A stretch of 64,000 nucleotides of DNA from DATGLG01 sp035294245 (GTDB taxonomy: Bacteria > Pseudomonadota > Alphaproteobacteria > JACZXZ01). How positions within the stretch are numbered: position 1 is the stretch's first letter; each line of letters opens with the position of its first letter. Positions 1-8,526 of this stretch are shown in pieces. The notes below the pieces were generated by a model, which was given only the letters and a program-made list of their open reading frames with translations, made no database searches and was not told the origin of the DNA. Made by a program: the position numbers and the translations under genes. The DNA lies in NCBI GenBank assembly GCA_035294245.1, contig DATGLG010000052.1:1-64000 (forward strand). Reading direction: 5' to 3'.

Positions 1-2
1 GG

Positions 3-113
3 CTGGCTAGCTTCATGACTTACGATCTCGGCTACTTCGACGAGGACGCGTGTCGCCTCGAGCCGATCGCTAACCCGTTCGGCAAAAATGTGTTACCTAT
101 GCCTCAAGAATAG
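3..113 (+). CDS. IS481-like transposase, C-terminal end (partial)
   Basis: An open frame enters from the left edge and stops at TAG 111-113, giving 36 residues that include FMTYDLGYFDEDACRLEP and end NPFGKNVLPMPQE. This matches my recollection of the conserved tail of IS481-type DDE transposases, in which a YDLGYFD segment is followed by an NPFG-x-KVLPM ending. Only the tail is inside the window, so whether the element is intact cannot be judged. The terminal repeat follows directly, which supports an insertion-sequence end. The assignment is by motif memory, not by search. Confidence 0.6.
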   Translation: MASFMTYDLGYFDEDACRLEPIANPFGKNVLPMPQE

Positions 114-116
114 TCC

Positions 117-135
117 GTTACCCATGTCTCCGGTA
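117..135 (+). repeat. Probable terminal repeat of the IS481-like element
   Basis: GTTACCCATGTCTCCGGTA lies three bases after the transposase stop. A related string (GTTACCTATGCCTC) occurs just upstream, inside the codons for the VLPM tail. This self-similarity is expected when the transposase end and the terminal repeat of the element resemble each other. The partner repeat would lie outside the window. Confidence 0.5.
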
Positions 136-150
136 CGGACCTGGAGGAGC

Positions 151-224
151 TGGCTGGGGCGCCAGGATTCGAACCTGGGATCACGGGACCAAAACCCGTT
201 GCCTTACCGCTTGGCCACGCCCCA
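151..224 (-). tRNA. tRNA-Gln (anticodon TTG)
   Basis: Read on the minus strand, the gene starts TGGGGCGTGGCC at 224 and ends CGCCCCA-G-CCA at 151, so the CCA tail is encoded. The acceptor stem is TGGGGCG/CGCCCCA and the T-arm is GGTTCGAATCC. The anticodon stem ACGGG/CCCGT encloses the loop TTTTGGT, giving anticodon TTG, which reads CAA/CAG glutamine codons. The IS terminal repeat ends about 16 bases beyond the tRNA 3' end. Confidence 0.95.
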
Positions 225-400
225 GCGGGGGTGGGCTAGGGTTTAGCGCTCCCCGCGCGGGCCTGCAACTGTTCTAAGCCGGTCTCGCGCGCCCCGCGCT
301 ACGCTTCGTCCCAAGCGTTGCGGATCGCCGATAGCTGCGAAACGATTGTGTCGCCGGCGTAACGCTATATAGTGCCGCGGAGCATCGCCGGATCGGCGGC

Positions 401-1732
401 ATGAGCACGGACGAGACGCCCAAGAAGGACGAGACCGCCAGGGAGAAGGCCGACGCGGCTGCGCAACGGGCCGCCGAGATGGCCGGATTGTCCCTGGGCA
501 GCTGGCTCAACCAGGCGATCGCGGCGGCGGCGGCGGATGAGGGCGCCGCCACTTCGCCAGCGAATACGACTGCGGATGATTCCTCGCTTCCCGAGGAGGC
601 GCGCCGGGCCGTTGAGCAGGCGGCCGCCGCGGCCGGTGTGCCGATCGGCGCCTGGCTGGGGCGTCTCCTGCGCGAGGCGAGCCTCGAGGAGGAAGGGGCG
701 ACATTGGCATCCCCCCGAGCCGATAACGGCGACACCTCCGCCCCCGCAGCGCCTTTACCGATCGCGCTCGACCGCGCCGCCGCCGAAGCCGCCGCTGCGG
801 CCGGGCTGCCGCCGAGCGGCTGGCTCGCGGATTTGGCGCGCGAGGCCCAGCGCAGCGCCCATCAGGCTGCGCCAAGCGAAAACAAGGGGGCTGGCGCCTC
901 GCCGCCACCCTCGTTCGGCGAGAATCCTTCCGCCGAGGCGGGCCCCAAGCTTCCGCTGCGCCGCGCGCCTCTTGCGGCGCTCAAGCCTGGACGCTTCCAG
1001 ATGCGGGCGGAGATCGGGGCCGAGGAATTGGCGCCGCTCGTCGAGTCGATTCGGCGCCGCGGCGTCCTGCAGCCGATCCTGGTCCGTGAAACCGGCGAAG
1101 GCGCAACACCCTTCGAGATCGTCGCCGGCGAGCGGCGCTGGCGTGCGGCGCGCGAGGCCGGGCTTGCGGACGTGCCGGTGCTGGTATTGGCGCTCCCCGA
1201 CCGGGTCGCCATGGAGGTGGCCCTCGTCGAGAATCTTCAGCGCCATGACCTTTCGGCCCTCGAGGAAGCGGAAGGGTATCGGCGCCTGATCGAGGAACTG
1301 GGCGAGACCCAGGAGCGAGCGGCGGAGGCCGTCGGCAAGAGCCGCAGCCATATTGCCAACATGTTGCGCCTCCTGCGGCTGCCCGAGCCCGTGAAGGCCC
1401 TGCTTGCCGCAGGCGCCCTGAGCGCCGGGCATGCGCGCGCCATTCTCGGCGCCGCCGACCCCGAGGCGCTGGCCCGCCGCGCCGTTGCGGAGCAGCTCAG
1501 CGTGCGCGAGACCGAGCGCCTCGCCCAGTCCGCCCCGCTTCCCGAGTCGCAGCCAGCACGGCGCAGCGTGGAAAAGGACCCCGACCTCGTGGCCATCGAG
1601 GCCGAATTGTCCCGGCTGTTCGGGGCGGCCGTCGAGATCAAGCTGCGCGGAAAAGGCGACCGCGGCACCCTTGCCATACGCTTCAAAGGCCTCGAGCAGC
1701 TCCACGGATTGATCGAGCGGCTGCGAACCTGA
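401..1732 (+). CDS. parB: ParB/Spo0J-family partition protein with N-terminal repeat extension
   Basis: A 443-residue ParB-like protein; chromosomal ParB is usually about 280-300. Residues 185-370 hold the CTPase/parS-binding core, with GERRWRAA (243-250), ENLQRHDLSALEEAEGY (277-293) and an HTH around 303-325. Residues 392-441 match the ParB C-terminal dimerisation domain (KDPDLVAIEAELSRLFG...LEQLHGLIERL). The first 180 residues are extra: three copies of a motif of the form Ala-rich helix, A-G-[LV]-x3-x-W-L, at 20-40, 67-90 and 123-146, separated by low-complexity linkers. There is no parA, gidA or gidB neighbour, so this is either a relocated chromosomal ParB or an orphan paralogue. ParB-type function (DNA binding at parS, CTP clamp) is inferred from the core motifs. 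Confidence 0.88.
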   Translation: MSTDETPKKDETAREKADAAAQRAAEMAGLSLGSWLNQAIAAAAADEGAATSPANTTADDSSLPEEARRAVEQAAAAAGVPIGAWLGRLLREASLEEEGATLASPRADNGDTSAPAAPLPIALDRAAAEAAAAAGLPPSGWLADLAREAQRSAHQAAPSENKGAGASPPPSFGENPSAEAGPKLPLRRAPLAALKPGRFQMRAEIGAEELAPLVESIRRRGVLQPILVRETGEGATPFEIVAGERRWRAAREAGLADVPVLVLALPDRVAMEVALVENLQRHDLSALEEAEGYRRLIEELGETQERAAEAVGKSRSHIANMLRLLRLPEPVKALLAAGALSAGHARAILGAADPEALARRAVAEQLSVRETERLAQSAPLPESQPARRSVEKDPDLVAIEAELSRLFGAAVEIKLRGKGDRGTLAIRFKGLEQLHGLIERLRT

Positions 1733-1809
1733 GGGGCGGGATTCCGCCGCGGCCCGACTCTTGCTAAGCTTGCTCGGGGGCCTTCCCCAACCAATGAAGA
1801 GCGCGGCGC

Positions 1810-3834
1810 ATGGCGGCTGAGACGCCTTTCTCGCTCGAGCACCTGGATCCCGAGACCCGCGCCCTCGCCGAGCGGGCGGCGCGGGCGGCCGGTCTCACCG
1901 TCGAGCAGTGGATCATCCGCGCCATCATGCGGAAGGCCGGAAGCCTGCCGAAGCCGCTCACTCCTTCGGCGCGAGCCGCAGCACCGCCGACATCGCCACC
2001 ACCAGCCGCCGCACCGGAGCCGAGCCCTCCGCCCCCGCCGCCGCAAGAAAGCTCCGTATCGCTTCAGGCGCCGCCAGGCGCCTCCGCCGGCGGGGTGACG
2101 GAGTCCCCGCCGCCCGCGGAGGAACCGGTTGCCGAGGTCATCACCGCGCGGGTCGACCCCACCGCGGCTCCCGATCTCTCGGGCGTCCCCCCGCCAGAGC
2201 CCGCGCCGCCGATCCTCGAGCTGAGGGAGCCGGTGCGGACCGCGAGCCCGGTGACGATCGAGGGTACGAGCAGCCCGGAAGGCGACGAGCCGCCGCGTCG
2301 GCGGCACGGCGCCAAGCGGCGCTTGCTTGCGCTTGTTGCGGGCGCTGTTGCCGCAGCCCTAGTTCTCGCCGTCGCGACCGCGGCGCTCATGCCGGTGATC
2401 GGAACGAGCCGGAACCTCTCGGCCGAGATCAAGCGCTTCTCGGCCCAGATTCGCCACGCCATCGCCGAGCGGCGCGCGAGCCCGGCGGTGAAGCGTGGCG
2501 AAGCCGAGCGAGAGGCGAATGTGCGTGCCCAGCCGGGCGAGATCACGACGCATATGCCCCCGCCGCTCGAGCCCCCGGCGGCCTCGTCCTCGCAAGCCGG
2601 CAAGGCGCCCGACAATACGGCGGGGAAAGGAGCGGCACCGCCACCTCACGCCAACGGCGCCGACACGATTGCGAAGCCCTCGACAACGGCGTCCGTCGAG
2701 GCGAAGCCCGGAAATGCCGTGTCGAGCGCAGCGCCCTCGGCGACAATGCCGCCGGCGCAGCAGGCAGCGCCAAGAGCGGAGCCACAGGCGGAGACGGCGG
2801 CCAATCACGCGCCGCCGCCAGCCCCACCCTTCAAGGCGGCGCCGGCCCCCGTCGCGACCGCAGCTCTTCCGCCCGCAGGAGCTGGGAGCAAGCCGACGCG
2901 CGTTCCGCCCGCCGCGCTCCGGGAGCTGGAGCACCTCGCCAAGCGGGGCGATCCGCGCGCGCAAAACGAGCTCGCCGAGCTTTACGCCCGGGGCGATCGG
3001 CTGCCCCAGAACTACGGCGAGGCGGCACACTGGTATCGCGAGGCCGCGCTGCAAGGCGTCGCCGCGGCCCAGTTCCATCTCGGCGAGCTCTATGAGCGCG
3101 GCCTGGGCGTCGAGAAGAATCCGCTCGAATCGCTGCTGTGGTATCTGAGTGCGGCGGAGCAAGGCCATCCCACGGCGCAATACGACGTCGGCATGGCCTA
3201 CGCTGACGGCAAGGGCATCCCGCAGAATAACCTCGAAGCGCGGAAATGGTTGAGCAAGGCCGCCGAGCAAGGAGTCGCCGCGGCTGCCGATCGCCTGGGC
3301 CAGCTCGACGAGCAAGGGCTGGGAGCGCCGGCCGACGCCGTGGCGGCCTATAGCTGGTACAAGATCGCGGTCCGTGGTGGGGCGCCGGAAGCCGAGGCGC
3401 ATCTCGATGCGCTGCGCGGCAAGATGTCGGCGGAGCAGGTCGCCGAGGGGGAGCGCCGCTTCACGACGCGGGCGGCGACCATACCCGCCGAGCCCTCCTT
3501 CAAGGACGAGCCGGAGAATATCTCGCTCCTGGCGCGCCCGCCCGTCCCCCGCCTGCATCCCGCCAAGGTGCCGGTGGCGGGGGATGCAACGCCGCAGAAG
3601 GCGTCGGCACATGTGGCGGAGCCGGTCAAATCGGCAGAGCCGTCGCCGCTCGTTGCCGACATCCAGCACCGGCTCAACAGCCTGGGTTACGATGCCGGCG
3701 CAGACAACGGAATCGTCGACGAGAAGACCGCCGCCGCCATCCGCGCCTTCCAGCGCGAGGCCGGCCTGCCCGCCGACGGGCAGCCCAGCCCGCAGCTACT
3801 TCAGGCCATCAAGACGATCGGCGGTCAGCCTTGA
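1810..3834 (+). CDS. PodJ-like polar membrane protein: motif, TM, Sel1 repeats, peptidoglycan-binding domain
   Basis: 674 residues. The N-terminus has LDPETRALAERAARAAGLTV then EQWI, the type of motif that opens PodJ/PodJL localisation factors, where the usual form is GM-[ST]-[LV]-GEWLN. A Pro/Ala-rich cytoplasmic stretch leads to basic residues PPRRRHGAKRR and one membrane span (about 172-194). After a long Ala/Pro linker come three to four Sel1-type repeats (about 369-504; for example AAQFHLGELYERGLGVEKN). A PG_binding_1 domain closes the protein (about 611-674; IQHRLNSLGYDAGADNGIVD). This order (inner-side motif, one TM, periplasmic Sel1 plus peptidoglycan-binding domain) is that of PodJ. 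The upstream ParB carries the same motif three times. The 3' end overlaps convergent ispE by 26 bases. Confidence 0.75.
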   Translation: MAAETPFSLEHLDPETRALAERAARAAGLTVEQWIIRAIMRKAGSLPKPLTPSARAAAPPTSPPPAAAPEPSPPPPPPQESSVSLQAPPGASAGGVTESPPPAEEPVAEVITARVDPTAAPDLSGVPPPEPAPPILELREPVRTASPVTIEGTSSPEGDEPPRRRHGAKRRLLALVAGAVAAALVLAVATAALMPVIGTSRNLSAEIKRFSAQIRHAIAERRASPAVKRGEAEREANVRAQPGEITTHMPPPLEPPAASSSQAGKAPDNTAGKGAAPPPHANGADTIAKPSTTASVEAKPGNAVSSAAPSATMPPAQQAAPRAEPQAETAANHAPPPAPPFKAAPAPVATAALPPAGAGSKPTRVPPAALRELEHLAKRGDPRAQNELAELYARGDRLPQNYGEAAHWYREAALQGVAAAQFHLGELYERGLGVEKNPLESLLWYLSAAEQGHPTAQYDVGMAYADGKGIPQNNLEARKWLSKAAEQGVAAAADRLGQLDEQGLGAPADAVAAYSWYKIAVRGGAPEAEAHLDALRGKMSAEQVAEGERRFTTRAATIPAEPSFKDEPENISLLARPPVPRLHPAKVPVAGDATPQKASAHVAEPVKSAEPSPLVADIQHRLNSLGYDAGADNGIVDEKTAAAIRAFQREAGLPADGQPSPQLLQAIKTIGGQP

Positions 3835-4747
3835 GCGCCGCAGCGTCGTTGACGAGATGCCCCGGCGCGACCCACCAGCCAGGGCGGCGGAGCCGGACGG
3901 CGGCCTGATGCGCCGCCGCCTCGTCGTCGAAGAGTCCGAAGCAGGTCGCCCCGCTCCCGGACATGCGGGCGAGCCGGCAGCCGGAGGTTGCGGATAGTGT
4001 GGCCAGCACCTCGCGGATTTCCGGGCAGAGCGCGCAGGCCCCTTCGGTGAGGTCGTTCCGGCGCGCGCCAAGCAAGGCCGCCAGCGCCGCGGCATCGCCC
4101 GGCGCTTCGTCGAAGCGGGCGGCAGCCGAAAAGCCCCCGGCTGCGAGCGCCGCGCGGGCTTGGAACACCTTGGGCGTCGGCACCGCGATTCCCGGATTGA
4201 CGAGAAGGAGCCCGACGGCCGGTAGCGGCGGTGCCGGCGCCAATTCCTCGCCGATGCCGCCGACGAAGGCGCTGCGGCCGTTGAGGCACATGGGAAGATC
4301 GGCGCCGAGGGCGAGCGCCAGGCGATGGAGCTCCTCCTTCGCGAGCGACACCTGCCAGAGCTCTGCGAGCAGCCGGAGCGCGGCCGCGGCATCCGCCGAG
4401 CCGCCGCCGATCCCCGAGGCGACGGGCAGGCGCTTGATCAGCGTGATCGCCGCCCGCGCCGGGATCTTCGCCTCCGCCGCAAGCCGCCGCGCCGCGCGCA
4501 AGACGAGATTGTCCGGCTCCTTGGCGAGCGCTGAGGCGAAGGGCCCCTCGAGCGCGAGCGCGAGGCCCTCCCCTGCCGTCACCGCGACGGTATCGTGGAT
4601 CGAGGCGAAGGCGACGAGACTGTCGAGGAGATGGTAGCCGTCCGCGCGCCGCCCCGTCACATGGAGATAAAGGTTGAGCTTGGCCGGTGCGGCCGCCACG
4701 CACTGCGCGGCGACGGCATCGTCCTGGTCCGGAGAATGGTTGCGCAA
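3809..4747 (-). CDS. ispE: 4-diphosphocytidyl-2-C-methyl-D-erythritol kinase
   Basis: GHMP-family kinase of the MEP isoprenoid pathway, phosphorylating CDP-methylerythritol at the 2-position with ATP. It shows the IspE N-terminal signature AAPAKLNLYLHVTGRRADGYH, with the conserved Lys and the DGYH segment. The ATP-binding glycine-rich loop is PVASGIGGGSADAAAAL, and the C-terminal GHMP motif is MSGSGATCFGLF. There is no ATG near the true start. I chose TTG at 4747, which gives 312 residues. A GTG at 4699, just before AAAPAKLNL, is the alternative; longer in-frame readings run into the upstream TPR gene. The TPR gene ends 29 bases upstream on the same strand, so the two probably form an operon, an arrangement common in Alphaproteobacteria. 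Confidence 0.9.
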   Translation of the reverse strand: MRNHSPDQDDAVAAQCVAAAPAKLNLYLHVTGRRADGYHLLDSLVAFASIHDTVAVTAGEGLALALEGPFASALAKEPDNLVLRAARRLAAEAKIPARAAITLIKRLPVASGIGGGSADAAAALRLLAELWQVSLAKEELHRLALALGADLPMCLNGRSAFVGGIGEELAPAPPLPAVGLLLVNPGIAVPTPKVFQARAALAAGGFSAAARFDEAPGDAAALAALLGARRNDLTEGACALCPEIREVLATLSATSGCRLARMSGSGATCFGLFDDEAAAHQAAVRLRRPGWWVAPGHLVNDAAALKADRRSS

Positions 4748-4776
4748 GGCAGGCGCGCCGCCTGACCGAGCCCGGA

Positions 4777-6567
4777 TCAACTGTTGTGCTCGCCGCTCTT
4801 CTTCTCCACCTTGAGACCATGCTCGAGCTTGAGCCCGAGCTGGGTCTCGAGGGCCGAATCCGGTTTCAGCGAAAGCGCGCGCCGCCACTGATAGCGCGCC
4901 TCGTTCTCCCGCCCCACGCGCCAATAGGCGTCGCCCAGGTGATCGTTGATGACGGGGTCGTCGGGCCGGAGCTCGACGGCGCGCTCGAGATTGGTAACAG
5001 CACTCTGATACTGGCCTTCGCGGTAAAGCACCCAACCCAGGCTGTCGACGATGTAGCCGTCATTCGGCCGGAGCTGCACCGCCCGCTCGATGAGCCCCTT
5101 CGCCTTGTCCAGGTGGATGCCCCGGTCGACCCAGGAATAACCCAGATAGTTAAGCACGCTCGGCTGGTCGGGCGAGAGCTTGAGCGACTCGAGAAAATCC
5201 TTTTCCGCGGGCGGCCAATCGCCGGCCCGCTCGAGCGCCACGCCGCGCGCATAGAACAGCGACCAGTCGGCCGGCTTCACCGGGTTGAGGCGGGCGATGG
5301 CGCGGTCGTAGGCCTTGGCGGCGTCGGCGAAACGATCCGCCGCGCGCAGGAAATCGCCCTCGGTGGCGAGCGCTTCCGGCCGGCTCGGCCAGCGTGCCGC
5401 CAGCACCTCCAGCTCCTTCACCGCCTCGTCGAGCTTGCCCATATTGTGCAGGGCTTCGGCGACCCTGAGGCGCGCGCTGTAGTAAAGCGGCGAGCTCGGC
5501 GGAATGCTGCGATAGATCGCCAGCGCGTCGCCGTCGCGCTGCTCGCTCGAGAGGATATCCGCCAGAGTCAGGCGTGACAGATCGAACCCGGGCTCGACAA
5601 CGAGGGAAAGCTGCACGAATTGCAGAGAGATGCCGTCGTCGCTGCCCTGGCGCAGCGCGCTGCCGAGATCGAAGAGCGCCTCCGCCAAGCCGTCCTTGGC
5701 GTTGCGCAGATGCGGCGCCGGCTTGCCGCTCCGCAGCTCCTTGATCGTCTGCTCGACGCGAACCGTATCCGGCACGCTGTCCTTGTAGCGCTCAAAGAGC
5801 GCGACGGCCTCCTTGTTCCGGCCGTGACGCGCATAGAAATTCGCCAGGGCCTCGACCACGCGATAGGACGGGCTGGCTTCCGCGGCCAACGCCTTCTTGT
5901 AATCGGTTTCCGCCTCGGCGGTGCGACCGGCGAGGTCCTCGATCATCGCGGCATGGAAGTCGCGCAGCACGGAGAACCCGCGCAAGCTGGCAAGGGCGTC
6001 AAGGGCGCCCAGCGCCTCGTTCGTCTTGCCCTCGCCCGCCAGGGCCCAGGCTTCGATCATGGGCGCCGTCACCACGGCCAGCTCGACCTTGGGCAGCCGC
6101 TGCATGCGGGCGATGGCAGCCTTCGGCCGCCCGTCCCGCACCTCCTCGACGGCCAGGAGATAATTGGGAAGCTGGTCCTCGGGCCGGGTTGCGACGATGG
6201 CGCGCGCGAGATGGTCGGCTTCCTCGATATGGCCCTCGGCCAGCGCCAGCTCGAACGTCCCCCGCAAGAGGTCCGGATTGGTCGGATCGAGCTTGAGGGC
6301 CTCGGCCATGAATTTGGCGGCAAGCGCGCGGTCGCCGCTCATCTCCGCCTCGCGCGCGGCCAGGAAGAAGCCGGCGGCCGAAGGATAGAAAGCGTGGACC
6401 TGTTCCGGGTCCGCCGCGGCGGCGGCGCCATTCCCCGCGGCCAGAGCGGTGCGGTCCATCGGAGCGCCCGCGGCGCCGTCGCAGCTCGCGGCGCCGAGCG
6501 CCAGCAGCAGGACGCAGGCGCCCCGCAATACTGAAATCTTCATCACGCCTTGCCGGAAAATGCCCAA
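4777..6567 (-). CDS. TPR-repeat lipoprotein or exported protein
   Basis: 596 residues made almost entirely of tetratricopeptide repeats. Clear copies include LNYLGYSWVDRGIHLDKAKG and VDSLGWVLYREGQYQSAVTN, followed by INDHLGDAYWRVGRENEARY. The N-terminus is hydrophobic (VLRGACVLLLALGAASC), ending in a Cys that could be a lipobox cysteine, so the protein is probably exported and perhaps lipidated. The start is TTG at 6567, six bases after a GGAGG ribosome binding site; an internal ATG at 6543 has a weaker site. TPR proteins of this type commonly sit upstream of ispE in Alphaproteobacteria. The partner proteins are unknown. Confidence 0.8.
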   Translation of the reverse strand: MGIFRQGVMKISVLRGACVLLLALGAASCDGAAGAPMDRTALAAGNGAAAAADPEQVHAFYPSAAGFFLAAREAEMSGDRALAAKFMAEALKLDPTNPDLLRGTFELALAEGHIEEADHLARAIVATRPEDQLPNYLLAVEEVRDGRPKAAIARMQRLPKVELAVVTAPMIEAWALAGEGKTNEALGALDALASLRGFSVLRDFHAAMIEDLAGRTAEAETDYKKALAAEASPSYRVVEALANFYARHGRNKEAVALFERYKDSVPDTVRVEQTIKELRSGKPAPHLRNAKDGLAEALFDLGSALRQGSDDGISLQFVQLSLVVEPGFDLSRLTLADILSSEQRDGDALAIYRSIPPSSPLYYSARLRVAEALHNMGKLDEAVKELEVLAARWPSRPEALATEGDFLRAADRFADAAKAYDRAIARLNPVKPADWSLFYARGVALERAGDWPPAEKDFLESLKLSPDQPSVLNYLGYSWVDRGIHLDKAKGLIERAVQLRPNDGYIVDSLGWVLYREGQYQSAVTNLERAVELRPDDPVINDHLGDAYWRVGRENEARYQWRRALSLKPDSALETQLGLKLEHGLKVEKKSGEHNS

Positions 6568-6707
6568 GACAATCCTCCGCGGCCGCAGCCGTATTCAACC
6601 AATAATATAGATTTCGCGACGGGATGGGGCCAGAGACTCGATCTCGCCCTGCGCTAGCCTCTGTCCCGCGGCGGGCCTCGATGCCGGCCGCTCTCCCGAT
6701 CCATTTA

Positions 6708-6739
6708 GGACGGCCGGAGCACCTTTTCCGAGGCCGTCC
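6708..6739. repeat. Inverted repeat in the ETF-QO/TPR intergenic gap
   Basis: GGACGGCC (6708-6715) and GGCCGTCC (6732-6739) form a perfect 8-base inverted repeat around a 16-base loop. It lies in the 247-base gap between the TPR gene start (6567) and the ETF-QO stop (6815). No T-tract follows on either strand, so an intrinsic terminator is not convincing. Nothing else recognisable is in this gap. Confidence 0.4.
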
Positions 6740-6814
6740 GCCCATAAAGGGCGGCGCGATACGCCCGCGCTTCGTGCGCTCATACCCCTTTGTCGCCGCG
6801 AACCCAAGTGAAAT

Positions 6815-8446
6815 CTACATATTCGGGTAATTCGGCCCGCCGCCGCCCTCCGGGGTCACCCAGGTGATGTTCTGGGTCGGATCCTTGATGTCACAAGTCT
6901 TACAATGGACGCAGTTCTGCGCATTGATTTGCAGACGGGCGGCGCCGCCTTCGTCGCGGACGATCTCGTAGACGCCCGCCGGGCAATAGCGCTGCTCGGG
7001 GGAATCGTAGAGCTTGAGGTTGACATCGATCGCGACCGCCGGGTTCGCAAGCTTGAGATGAGAAGGCTGGTTCTCCTCGTGATTCGTATTGGAGATGAAC
7101 ACCGAGCTCAGCTTGTCGAAGGTGATCTTGCCGTCCGGCTTGGGATATTCGATGCGCCGGCATTCGCTCGCGCGCTTGAGGCTGGTGTTGTCGGCGTGGT
7201 TATGAAACGTCCAGGGAGCGCGGCCGCGCAGCAGATAGGTGTCGATGGCGCCATAGGCGAGCCCGGCAAGAAGCCCGCCGCGGAAGGCCGGGCGGATATT
7301 GCGCACGCGCTTGAGCTCGTCCCAGAGCCAGCTCGCCTCGAGCTTGCCGCGGTAATGGGAGGCCTCGCCACGCCCGTCGCCTTCGGCCAGCACATCGAAG
7401 ATCGCCTCGGCGGCGAGCATCGCCGATTTCATGGCGCCATGCGTGCCCTTGATCTTGGGGACGTTGAGGAAGCCCGCCGTGCAGCCGATCAGCGCGCCGC
7501 CCGGGAAGGTGAGCTTGGGGATGGACTGGAAGCCTCCTTCGTTGAGCGCCCGCGCGCCATAGCAGACGCGCCGGCCGCCTTCAAAAACCGGGCGGATGGC
7601 CGGATGAGTCTTGAAGCGCTGGAACTCGTCGAAGGGGCTGAGATAGGGATTCTCGTAGTCGAGCCCAATGACGAAGCCGACAGCCACCTGATTGTTCTCC
7701 AGATGGTAGAGGAAGGAGCCGCCATAGGTGCGGTTGTCCATCGGCCAGCCGACCGTATGGGTGACGAGGCCGGGCTGATGCCTGGCGGGATCGACCTCCC
7801 ACAGCTCCTTGATGCCGATGCCGAAGGTCTGCGGGTCGACACCCTCGCGCAGGCGGAAGCGCTCGAAGAGCGTCTTGGTGAGAGAGCCGCGGCAGCCCTC
7901 GGCGAACAGGGTCTGCTTGGCGCGCAGCTCGACCCCGGGCTGGTAATGCTCGGTGCGCTTGCCGTCCCGGCCGATCCCCATATCGCCGGTCGCGACCCCG
8001 GCGACCCGTCCGGCCTCGTCGTAGAGCACCTCGGCGGCGGCGAAGCCGGGATAGATTTCGACCCCCATGGCCTCGGCCTGCTGCGCGAGCCAACGACAGA
8101 GATTGCCGACGCTCACGATGTAATTGCCGTGGTTGCGCATCTGGGGCGGGGTGGGCAGCCGGAACGCGCGGCGCTCGGTGAGAAAAAGGAAGCGATCCTC
8201 GCCCGCCGGCGTGTTGAGCGGCGCCTCGCGCTCGCGCCAATCGGGCAGGAGCTCGTTGAGCGCGCGGGGCTCGAGCACGGCCCCGGAGAGAATATGGGCG
8301 CCCACTTCCGAGCCCTTCTCCACGACGCAAACGCTGAGCTCGCGCCTGGCCGCCTCGGCAAGCTGCTTCGTGCGGATCGCTGCCGTGAGGCCCGAGGGCC
8401 CGCCGCCGACGATGACGACGTCGAATTCCATGATTTCCCGCGACAT
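6815..8446 (-). CDS. Electron transfer flavoprotein-ubiquinone oxidoreductase
   Basis: A 543-residue ETF-QO, the membrane-associated flavoprotein that passes electrons from reduced ETF (fatty acid and amino acid oxidation) to ubiquinone. The FAD-binding dinucleotide motif VVIVGGGPSGLTAA is at residues 9-22, and the protein contains LFAEGCRGSLTK. It ends with the [4Fe-4S] ferredoxin-like tail INAQNCVHCKTCDIKDPTQN. The start is ATG 8446, preceded by GGAGGAATCGC; a second ATG five codons later lacks such a site. The length fits the family (about 550). It is divergent from the uracil-DNA glycosylase gene, and no etfAB lies nearby. Confidence 0.95.
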   Translation of the reverse strand: MSREIMEFDVVIVGGGPSGLTAAIRTKQLAEAARRELSVCVVEKGSEVGAHILSGAVLEPRALNELLPDWREREAPLNTPAGEDRFLFLTERRAFRLPTPPQMRNHGNYIVSVGNLCRWLAQQAEAMGVEIYPGFAAAEVLYDEAGRVAGVATGDMGIGRDGKRTEHYQPGVELRAKQTLFAEGCRGSLTKTLFERFRLREGVDPQTFGIGIKELWEVDPARHQPGLVTHTVGWPMDNRTYGGSFLYHLENNQVAVGFVIGLDYENPYLSPFDEFQRFKTHPAIRPVFEGGRRVCYGARALNEGGFQSIPKLTFPGGALIGCTAGFLNVPKIKGTHGAMKSAMLAAEAIFDVLAEGDGRGEASHYRGKLEASWLWDELKRVRNIRPAFRGGLLAGLAYGAIDTYLLRGRAPWTFHNHADNTSLKRASECRRIEYPKPDGKITFDKLSSVFISNTNHEENQPSHLKLANPAVAIDVNLKLYDSPEQRYCPAGVYEIVRDEGGAARLQINAQNCVHCKTCDIKDPTQNITWVTPEGGGGPNYPNM

Positions 8447-8526
8447 GCGATTCCTCCGCTCCTCCGCCTGTCTTCGACCTCGCAACCGGACTGACACAGG
8501 AATAACGCAGCTGCTAGGATTACGCC

